Source: Actinoplanes lobatus | GTDB taxonomy: Bacteria > Actinomycetota > Actinomycetes > Mycobacteriales > Micromonosporaceae | Length of the DNA: 64,000 nt | Assembly: GCF_014205215.1 (NCBI RefSeq) | Contig: NZ_JACHNC010000001.1 | Location: 5,027,001 to 5,091,000, forward strand | Direction: 5' to 3' | Part shown: in pieces, positions 48,673 to 55,556 of the stretch | How the letters are laid out: every line of letters starts with the position of its first letter | Numbering within the stretch: position 1 is the stretch's first letter | Position numbers and translations under genes: made by a program | Notes under the pieces: generated by a model | Seen by the model: only the letters and a program-made list of their open reading frames with translations | Told to the model about the DNA's origin: nothing | The model's database searches: none

Positions 48673-49668
48673 TCACAGCCCGTCCCGCCAGACGCCGTCA
48701 CCGTCCCGGACCAGACCGGAGGCCAGGAGCCGGTGCAGGGCCCGGCGCGCCTCCGCCGCTGGGACGCCGGCCCGTGCCGCGATGGTGTCCTCGAGCGCCG
48801 CGCCCAGTACGACAGCCGCGTGGACCCGGCGGCACACCGGATCGGTCAGCACCGCGCCCTCCGAGGTGAGCACGGGCGGCCGTACCCTCTCGTCCTCTCC
48901 CAGCGCGGCCAGTTCGCTTCCGAAGGACGCTCCTCTGTCCCGTTCCCAGCCGGCCAGCTTACGCAGCAGGGTCAGTCCCGCCTGGCGGAACTTGTGCGGT
49001 TCGGCGAGCGTCAGCATCTCGAAACCGGACCCAGGGCCGGTCTGCCGGCGGAGGGCCTGAATCAGCGGTGTCGGCACTGTCCGCAGAACCGGCCGGGAAT
49101 GGCTCGCGCTCCGCACCACGGCGGCCGAGACCGGTTCGTGTACGGCCACCAGCCCGCCTGGGCGCAACCGGGGCCACAGCGCGGTGAGGAAGCGGGCGTC
49201 GTCGGCTTGACCACCGGCGTCCAGCCAGACGAGGTCGAAGGGGCCGTGCGCGTCCAGCGCCGCGGCGTCGATGGTGAAGAAGTCCTGTTCCAGGAACTCC
49301 AGGAGGTGGGCGAGCCCCAGTTTCGCCGCGGCGGCCACCACGTCGGCGGCGGTCGTCCCCGCTACCGACAGATCGTCGACGACGAGCAGCCGTGGCTCGT
49401 ACCGGGCGGACAGCGCTCCCGGATGCAGCACGGCGGCCCGGGCCTCGTCGGTCTCCTCACCCGCCACGATCCGGCGGTCGCGTTCGGTGGCATCCACCGC
49501 GTCGGCGAGGCCGGAGAGCAGATGCAGGGTGGTGGAGCCGGCGCCCACCTCGAGAATCCGTTCGGGGCGGGTCATCCGTACCAGGCCGGCCAGCAGCGGC
49601 CCGGTGTTCTCGGTGCCCATCCCGGGATGGGTGAGGTCGGCGAGGAACGTGTTCAGGTCCGCGGTCAT
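48673..49668 (-). CDS. SAM-dependent methyltransferase of the RiPP-like operon
   Basis: A 331-residue protein. The first 210 residues form a class I methyltransferase fold with motif I ILEVGAGSTTLHLL and the acidic strand end FDLVWLDAGG. The last 100 residues look like a winged helix (LTDPVCRRVHAAVVLGAALEDTIAARAGVPAAEARRALHRLL). The ATG overlaps the stop of the upstream gene (ATGA). As the last gene of a coupled operon with a precursor-like peptide and a radical SAM enzyme, it may methylate the peptide product. Target atom unknown. Confidence 0.78.
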   Translation of the reverse strand: MTADLNTFLADLTHPGMGTENTGPLLAGLVRMTRPERILEVGAGSTTLHLLSGLADAVDATERDRRIVAGEETDEARAAVLHPGALSARYEPRLLVVDDLSVAGTTAADVVAAAAKLGLAHLLEFLEQDFFTIDAAALDAHGPFDLVWLDAGGQADDARFLTALWPRLRPGGLVAVHEPVSAAVVRSASHSRPVLRTVPTPLIQALRRQTGPGSGFEMLTLAEPHKFRQAGLTLLRKLAGWERDRGASFGSELAALGEDERVRPPVLTSEGAVLTDPVCRRVHAAVVLGAALEDTIAARAGVPAAEARRALHRLLASGLVRDGDGVWRDGL

Positions 49669-50327
49669 GCGGTGACCAGCCGGAGGATGCCCTGCCGGGC
49701 CAGGTCGTCGACCGCGGACCGGATCTTCGGCGGGAGCCCGGCCAGGGGAAGGCCGTCGCCGCGCCCGGCGGCGCTCCAGAGGGCCAGCAGGGCCGGTGTG
49801 GCCCGGACCGAGGTGCCGACGGCGGCATTGATCAGGGTCTCCGGTGCGGCGACTGTCCAGTTCTCCTGGATCGCGTGCGCACCCTCGCCGACGGTCGCCG
49901 CCGGGCTCACCTCGATGATTCCCAGGCGGAGAAGACCGACGAGACCGGTCGTGCCGTCCCCACTCCAGCCGGCGGCGACCTCCTGTGCCGTGCCGCCCGC
50001 CCGTATCGCCTCCGCGACCGGCGTCGGCACCTCCACCAGCACCGGTCCGGACGCCCGGAAGAGGGCGGTCACCCGGTCCGGTTGGTCCAGCCCTCGTAGG
50101 AACGGCGGGCCTTCCGGGTGGACGGTGACGCCGGAACCGAGCCGTATCCGCCGCCGTGGGCCGAGAGCCCGGGGCCAGACGTCGCGGTCCAGAACGGGGC
50201 CCGGACGTACCGCCACGAGCCGGACCTCGGCTTCCGTGGTCGGCTCACCCCAGGCGTACTCCCACGCCATCGGCACGGTGGCGCCGGTGTGTGCGCAGAA
50301 CCGGGGCTGCACCGCGTCCACCCTCAC
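49665..50327 (-). CDS. Unknown protein of the RiPP-like operon, possible RRE-like fold
   Basis: A 220-residue protein that I do not recognise. Its middle and C-terminal parts have a strand-strand-helix-helix-helix pattern (VTVHPEGPPFLRGL, VLVEVPTPVAEAIRAGGTAQEVAAGW, GLVGLLRLGIIEV) similar in outline to PqqD/RRE winged helices and to the C-termini of the radical SAM and JmjC-like enzymes in the same operon. The GTG at 50327 overlaps the MFS stop (GTGA) and its stop overlaps the methyltransferase start. A peptide-binding or scaffolding role is a guess. Confidence 0.6.
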   Translation of the reverse strand: MRVDAVQPRFCAHTGATVPMAWEYAWGEPTTEAEVRLVAVRPGPVLDRDVWPRALGPRRRIRLGSGVTVHPEGPPFLRGLDQPDRVTALFRASGPVLVEVPTPVAEAIRAGGTAQEVAAGWSGDGTTGLVGLLRLGIIEVSPAATVGEGAHAIQENWTVAAPETLINAAVGTSVRATPALLALWSAAGRGDGLPLAGLPPKIRSAVDDLARQGILRLVTA

Positions 50328-51559
50328 TCGGCGGCCACCTCGGCGGGTTCCGCCACCGGAGCGTCGGCCGGCCGGCGGCTCAGCAGCAGCAGGCCGATCG
50401 ACCCGGCGAGCACGGCGATCGCGCCACCGACGAGGAGGACGCCGCGCGCCCAGTCCGCGGGGAAGAGTGCGGCGGAAGCGAACCCGGTGGCCACCGCGGT
50501 CTGCAGGGTCGCGCCGTAGGCGGCGCCGACCCGCCCTCGCTTGTGGTCCGGGCAGTCGGCCATCACCGCGGTACGCAGCGACACGTTCTGCATCGCGTTG
50601 GCCATGCCACCGATCACGTTGAACACCAGCAGCGCGAGCAGTACCGGCACCAGGCCGGTGACGAGGTAGGCCGCGCCGATCGTGGTCGCCGACCCGACGG
50701 CGAGCACCGCCATCCGGCCGGTACGGGCCAGCCGCATCAGCAGCATCGGCCCGATCACCAGCCCGACGCTCCAGCAGGCCAGCAGGACGCCGTAGGCCGC
50801 GCCCTCACGATCGAAACGCTGGGTGAAGAACGGCAGCATGACGTTGCCGACCGAGGTGGTGGCGATGGTGACGAAGACGACCGACAGGGTGATGCGCGGG
50901 GTGCCGTTGCGCCACAGCCACGACAAGCCGTCCCGCAGCGCTCCGGCGGGCCGGTCCTCAGCCGGGGACTCCGGCGGAGCCGGTTCCGGCGGAGCCAGGG
51001 ACGCGGTGATCAGCGGCATGGCGGCGAGGGCGATCACGAAGGTGGCCGCATCGGCCAGCAGGGCCAGTCGGGTGCCACCGAGCGCGACGAGGCCACCGGC
51101 CAGCAGCGGCCCGGCCACATAGCCCGCGTTGCGGGTGCTCTCCAGAATCGAGTTGGCCCGTACCAGCGCCGGGCCGGGGAAGAGCCGGGGAACCAGCACC
51201 ATGACGCACGTCTGCGCGATCGCACCGAGGGCGCCGAGCAGGACCGTCGCCCCGATGAGGAGATAGGACCGGTCGGCACCGGACGCCGCTACGGCGATCA
51301 CTGCCTCGCCGGCCAGCGCGGCGGCGAGAAGCCCGTCCGAACGGTACCGCTCGGCGAGCCGGCCGATCCACGACGCGAACAGGATGCCGGGCAGCAACGA
51401 GGCGACGAACTGGGCCGACACGACGACCGTGGTCTGCGTCGCCGTGGCGCCGCGCAGCGCCAGTGCGACGGTGGCGATCTCGTCGCCGACGGTGCTGATC
51501 AGCAGAGCCACGAGGACGGCCGGCAACCGCCAGCCCCGCAGGCCCGGTACGACGGTCAT
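50324..51559 (-). CDS. MFS transporter, probable product exporter of the RiPP-like operon
   Basis: A 411-residue major facilitator with twelve predicted helices of the MFS_3/EntS type (LVALLISTVGDEIATVALALR, GYVAGPLLAGGLVALGG, FNVIGGMANAMQNVSLRTAVM). The ATG overlaps the stop of the JmjC-like gene. Such exporters are common in natural-product clusters, where they remove the mature compound and give self-protection. No peptidase domain is fused to it. Confidence 0.85.
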   Translation of the reverse strand: MTVVPGLRGWRLPAVLVALLISTVGDEIATVALALRGATATQTTVVVSAQFVASLLPGILFASWIGRLAERYRSDGLLAAALAGEAVIAVAASGADRSYLLIGATVLLGALGAIAQTCVMVLVPRLFPGPALVRANSILESTRNAGYVAGPLLAGGLVALGGTRLALLADAATFVIALAAMPLITASLAPPEPAPPESPAEDRPAGALRDGLSWLWRNGTPRITLSVVFVTIATTSVGNVMLPFFTQRFDREGAAYGVLLACWSVGLVIGPMLLMRLARTGRMAVLAVGSATTIGAAYLVTGLVPVLLALLVFNVIGGMANAMQNVSLRTAVMADCPDHKRGRVGAAYGATLQTAVATGFASAALFPADWARGVLLVGGAIAVLAGSIGLLLLSRRPADAPVAEPAEVAAE

Positions 51560-52773
51560 GCGGTCACGTCCAGCGCCGCCCAGGACTGGAGCCGCACCAG
51601 AACGGCCAGCAGCACCGCCGGCGCCGCGCCGTCCAGGTCGACGGCCGCACCGCTGTCGAGTCGCCGCAGAGCCACCTCGATGGCGGGATCGTCGGCGACC
51701 CGCAGGACATGGCCCTGGGACGAGATCGCGAGACGGCCGTCGGCGAGTCTGCGGGACCGTAGGACGGCGCGGGTACGAAGCCGTACGGAAGCGCCCGCCG
51801 GGATCGCCCTGGGCTGGTCGGCGGGCCGGCCGACGTCGAGACCGGAGGAGGTGATGGACCGTGACCACTGATCCCACAGCAGATCCTCGGCCCGGGCCAC
51901 GTCCGAACCGAGGACGGAGGTGAGCAGCCGTGCCGCGTCCGGCGGCACGGCCGGCGCGTCCGGCAGCGGGGCGAGACCGGCGCCGCCGGCGCCGTCCGCC
52001 AGCAGCCGGTCGACGACGGCCGCGACCCGGGACCGCACGTCCGAACGGGTGAAGAACGCGATGTTGACGTTCACCGAGACGTCGTCGGGCGACTCACCGA
52101 CGTGCAACTGCGGCGAGGGGAAGTACGTCAGACCACCGGGTACGCCCACGAGCACCTCGGCGCTGTCGCGCGCGGCCGAGTAGTCGAGGGTCTTCTGCGG
52201 CACCTGGCCGGCGGCCTCGGCCGGCCAGGTGAGCAGCGTCTTACGTCCGCGCAACGTGAACCCGAAGTTGCCGGCGTGGTCGACGTGGACGCCGACGTTG
52301 GTCGAGGCGTACCGGCCGATGAAGGTGTCGATGTCGACGCGGCCGGCCGGCCGGCTCCCGGTGTGTTCGTAGACGTCGTCGGCGAGCGCCTTGGCACGGT
52401 CCCACAACGGCGCCGAGACCGCGTGCAGCCCGGAGACCGCCACGTTCCAGTCATGATCGCGCCAGCGCCCGTCGAGGCGGGAGAGGTACTCGTCGAGGGT
52501 TCGCTCCCCGTCGCGGGGCAGGAAGTCGAGCGTGTCGACCGGCTGCATGCGGCCGTCGATGTTGGCGACGAACCGGGGGAGCCCTCCGCTGGTCCGGCCG
52601 GTCCGGACCTGCTCGGCGGTGCGCAGCAGGGCGGAGAAGAGCTGATCCTCGGTCAACCCCAGGCGCAGCGCGGAAGTCTCCTGTGACAGGGGGCGGCGCT
52701 CCCAGTGGTCGGCCGCGAACGCCGTCCAGAAGGACGCGAGGTCCGCCGGCGCGGTGGCGGGTGCTGAGGTCAC
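51556..52773 (-). CDS. JmjC/cupin-like Fe(II) oxygenase of the RiPP-like operon
   Basis: A 405-residue protein of the cupin-4/JmjC type. The iron triad HxD...H is present as His163, Asp165 (GVHVDHAGNFGF) and His224 (FPSPQLHVGES); Lys178 in RGRKTLLTWP is a candidate 2-oxoglutarate ligand. The C-terminal 120 residues look like winged helices. JmjC-type enzymes hydroxylate amino-acid side chains, so hydroxylation of the precursor peptide is the simplest reading. The GTG start has GAGGAG six bases upstream, 43 bases after the radical SAM gene. Confidence 0.78.
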   Translation of the reverse strand: MTSAPATAPADLASFWTAFAADHWERRPLSQETSALRLGLTEDQLFSALLRTAEQVRTGRTSGGLPRFVANIDGRMQPVDTLDFLPRDGERTLDEYLSRLDGRWRDHDWNVAVSGLHAVSAPLWDRAKALADDVYEHTGSRPAGRVDIDTFIGRYASTNVGVHVDHAGNFGFTLRGRKTLLTWPAEAAGQVPQKTLDYSAARDSAEVLVGVPGGLTYFPSPQLHVGESPDDVSVNVNIAFFTRSDVRSRVAAVVDRLLADGAGGAGLAPLPDAPAVPPDAARLLTSVLGSDVARAEDLLWDQWSRSITSSGLDVGRPADQPRAIPAGASVRLRTRAVLRSRRLADGRLAISSQGHVLRVADDPAIEVALRRLDSGAAVDLDGAAPAVLLAVLVRLQSWAALDVTA

Positions 52774-52816
52774 AGGTTACTCCTCGGGGGGATCTCGATG
52801 GTGTCTGAGGCCACGG

Positions 52817-55132
52817 TCAGGTCGCGGCCGGCACGCCGGCCAGGGCGGGCGCGAGCACCGCCGGGATGAGCACGTGATGAGCGACCAGCTCATGCAGGAC
52901 GGTCTCCAGACGGGCGCCGGGAAGCCGGGTACGCCGACCCAGTTCCGCCTCGGTCGCGCCGTTGCGGGCGAGCATCCAGAGGGCGCGTCCCGCGGCGCCG
53001 ACCCGTGCGGCCCGGCCGCGTTCCGGGGAGACCAGCACGCAGCCACCATCCGGCTGCACATCGGTCGTCGTATGCGGATGGGACGTGTACCAACGGACAC
53101 CGTCCACCGGCGGCTCGCAGGTGGACGTGGTGAGAACCCCGCAGTCGAGCAGGCGCAGCAGCGCCGGGAGGACCGGAACGAGCCCGGGGTCCGCGGTCAG
53201 TTCGGCCACCGTGACGGGCGCCCGCAGGTGTTGCGCCCAGAGAGCCGGCAACGTCAGAACCGCGTCGGCGGCCGGCGCGTACACGTGGACGGTGGCGCCG
53301 TCGCCGGGCCGCACACCGATTCCGGTCGCCGGCGTGACGAGCGTGTCCGGGGTCAGTGACCAGGTTCGTGGCCGTGGCAGCGGCAGGGTGCGCTCGGGCA
53401 TGGGAGCCTCACGCGCCGCCCAGAGAAAGGACCACTCCTCGGCGTCACCGATCCAGGTGGCCCGGTGCAGGGCGGTGCCGGGCGCCGGCCCGGCCCCGCC
53501 GGAGGTGAGTTCGCGTGCGCGCTGCTGGCCGATCCCGTCGGTGACCGTGTAGTCGACCTCGAACGCGAGATCGTCCTCGGGCGGCGGTGCGATCAGGGTG
53601 ACACCGAACAGGTCTGGCCGCTCGCCGACCGGCGAGAGCAGATCCAGGATGAAGGGGCCGTTCGCCGCGGTGGAATAGGGCACGGCGAACTCCTCGGTGG
53701 ACCGGCGCAGCGCCTCCGCGCTGAACTCGGCGGTGGCCGCCGCCTCGGACTCCGTCTCGCCGGGGAAGCCGGTCATGCAGAACAGATGCACGGGTACGCG
53801 GTTGCGCAGCAGAGCCTCCATGGAGGGCTCGATGTCCGCCTGTTTGACCCCCTTGCGCATGAGGTCGAGCACCCGCTGGTTGTACGACTCCAGTCCCAGG
53901 TCGAGCCGACGGCATCCGGAGGCCCGCAACAGACCGGCCAGTTCGTCGTCGAGGCCGCGGCTGAAGCGCGTCTCCCCGTACCAGAAGAGTTGGTTCTCGT
54001 TCTGGACCAGGGATTTCGCCACCCCGCGCAAGGAGGTGAGGGTGAGGATCTCGTCGACGAACATGAAGGTGTCCCCACCGTGCCGCCGCGACAGCTCCGC
54101 CATGTCGCGGACCACGTCGTCGGGCCGGCGGATCCGGAACTTGTTGCTGGCGAACGGGATCGAACAGAACGCGCAGTCCCAGGCGCAGCTGCGCGACGCC
54201 TGTAGCGGCAGCACCGGTCCCGGCGCGAAGTAGCGGTCCAGCGGCAGCCCGGTGAAGTCGGGCGTGGGCAGTGCGGAGATGTCCACCATCTCCGGTCCGG
54301 TGCGGAGCAGGCCGCCGCGCCCGTCCGCCTGGAGCAGCCCGGGGACGGGCCGATCGTCGGCGCCGGTGATCCGGTCACAGAGGGCGGGCAGGGCGTCCTC
54401 GCCCTCGTAGGAGATGAACGAATCCACGTACGCGAAGAACGGGTGCTCCTGCTTCCACCGGCCGACCATCCGGGTCGTGAAGTTGCCACCCATCACGACG
54501 TGCACGTCAGGACGCCGGCGCTTCACCTCACGGGCGACCGTGACGGCCGCGATCAGCTGGGTGTCGGCCGAGACGGAGATCCCGACGACCGCGAGCTCCG
54601 GGTCGTCGAGACCTCGCAACGGGCGGCGCGCCAACGTCCAGGCATAGACGCTGCGGTCGGCGTCGGCCGCGGCGGTCAGGACGTCCGAGGTCCGCCGTGG
54701 CGAGAACATCGAGAAATTGCCGCGCAGGTCGAAGGTGAGACCGGGGAAGCCGGCCGAGACACAGGCGAGAGCGTTGCGGACCACCGTGGCCGCTTCCGTG
54801 AAGCCGACCGGGTCGGTGGCGACGTCCGGCCGCATCAACCGGGTACGCGCCTCGTCGATCGCCCGAATGGTGGCGGGAAAGGCAGCGAGGATCTGCTCGT
54901 GCGCCTCTCGGGCATCGCCGTGCAGATGCCCGGCACGGCGCTCGGCGAGGTGATGAAGGTCGGTGAGGCCTTCCGCGGAGACCAGCCAGTCGGTCTGCTC
55001 GATGCTCAGATCCACCGACGTCACGTTCCATCCGTGCCGGCGCATCACCGCGGCGAGCAGCGGCACCGCCAGATGGGGCGCGTACACATTCCAGATCGGT
55101 GGGTTGACGAGCATGATGTGTGGCTTGGGCAT
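52817..55132 (-). CDS. B12-binding-type radical SAM enzyme with C-terminal PqqD-like region
   Basis: A 771-residue enzyme. Residues 1-250 carry a cobalamin-binding-like Rossmann domain (HIMLVNPPIWNVYAPHLAVPLLAAVM, VVGISVSADTQLIAAVTVAREVK, VVMGGNF); the radical SAM core holds the 4Fe-4S motif Cys316-x3-Cys320-x2-Cys323 (CAWDCAFC), followed by FMFVDEILTL and RRLDLGLESYNQRVL. The last 200 residues end in winged-helix-like segments. It resembles the ribosomal-peptide maturation radical SAM proteins. The ATG at 55132 follows GGAAG; a GTG two codons earlier overlaps that site. It directly follows the candidate precursor gene. Methylation or another C-H modification of the peptide is likely. Confidence 0.85.
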   Translation of the reverse strand: MPKPHIMLVNPPIWNVYAPHLAVPLLAAVMRRHGWNVTSVDLSIEQTDWLVSAEGLTDLHHLAERRAGHLHGDAREAHEQILAAFPATIRAIDEARTRLMRPDVATDPVGFTEAATVVRNALACVSAGFPGLTFDLRGNFSMFSPRRTSDVLTAAADADRSVYAWTLARRPLRGLDDPELAVVGISVSADTQLIAAVTVAREVKRRRPDVHVVMGGNFTTRMVGRWKQEHPFFAYVDSFISYEGEDALPALCDRITGADDRPVPGLLQADGRGGLLRTGPEMVDISALPTPDFTGLPLDRYFAPGPVLPLQASRSCAWDCAFCSIPFASNKFRIRRPDDVVRDMAELSRRHGGDTFMFVDEILTLTSLRGVAKSLVQNENQLFWYGETRFSRGLDDELAGLLRASGCRRLDLGLESYNQRVLDLMRKGVKQADIEPSMEALLRNRVPVHLFCMTGFPGETESEAAATAEFSAEALRRSTEEFAVPYSTAANGPFILDLLSPVGERPDLFGVTLIAPPPEDDLAFEVDYTVTDGIGQQRARELTSGGAGPAPGTALHRATWIGDAEEWSFLWAAREAPMPERTLPLPRPRTWSLTPDTLVTPATGIGVRPGDGATVHVYAPAADAVLTLPALWAQHLRAPVTVAELTADPGLVPVLPALLRLLDCGVLTTSTCEPPVDGVRWYTSHPHTTTDVQPDGGCVLVSPERGRAARVGAAGRALWMLARNGATEAELGRRTRLPGARLETVLHELVAHHVLIPAVLAPALAGVPAAT

Positions 55133-55221
55133 CGGCACTTCCAGGCACGGGGAATCGCGGCAGAACGGCTTACGGATTCAGGCGACGGCCAAATGGCCCG
55201 ATCGGTGTGGTGCCGGGAAGG

Positions 55222-55377
55222 TCAGCCCTGCGGCGGGGTCGGCAGCAGCGCGTACTTGGAGTTGATCCGGTTCGGAGCGATGGGCTCCACCTGGAGGTCC
55301 TCATCGACGGAGACGAGCTTGAGCAGCTCGTCGAGCTCGGAGTCCTCGGTGCCGTTGTAAGCGATGGCGTCGTGCAT
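55222..55377 (-). CDS. Candidate RiPP precursor peptide
   Basis: A 51-residue peptide. Residues 1-33 are acidic with an amphipathic stretch DSELDELLKLVSVDEDL, like a recognition leader; residues about 34-51 (APNRINSKYALLPTPPQG) are neutral to basic, end in a Pro-rich tail and would be the core. There is no Cys, which excludes lanthipeptides and sactipeptides. AAAGGA lies seven bases before the ATG. It is first in a six-gene coupled operon with radical SAM, JmjC-like, MFS, unknown and methyltransferase genes. The assignment rests on size, composition and position only. Confidence 0.7.
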   Translation of the reverse strand: MHDAIAYNGTEDSELDELLKLVSVDEDLQVEPIAPNRINSKYALLPTPPQG

Positions 55378-55482
55378 CGGTGAATCCTTTCGGTTGTAGC
55401 AGCAGGCTTCGTGAGCAGCGCGAATTGCAGGATGCGCTTCGTTCTGCCGCGATCCCCGTCGCCTGACGTGGTGGAAACCTAT

Positions 55483-55508
55483 CACAGATGATCTATGTAT
55501 CAGCTGTG
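55483..55508. promoter_or_regulatory. 26-bp dyad upstream of the RiPP-like operon
   Basis: CACAG-a-TGAT (55483-55492) and ATCA-g-CTGTG (55499-55508) form an inverted repeat with a single mismatched pair around a six-base centre. It lies about 105 bases before the precursor ATG, in the gap between that gene and the end of the kinase gene. Without a T run it is more likely an operator than a terminator. Confidence 0.5.
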
Positions 55509-55556
55509 AGAATGTCCGGATTCGTCGATGAGCCCGCCCTACCCGGTCATGGAATT

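Noticed and set aside
55139..55221. Possible attenuator hairpin (GGCC-ATTT-GGCC) between the precursor and radical SAM genes.
   Set aside because: The stem is only four pairs; too weak to call as a terminator or attenuator.
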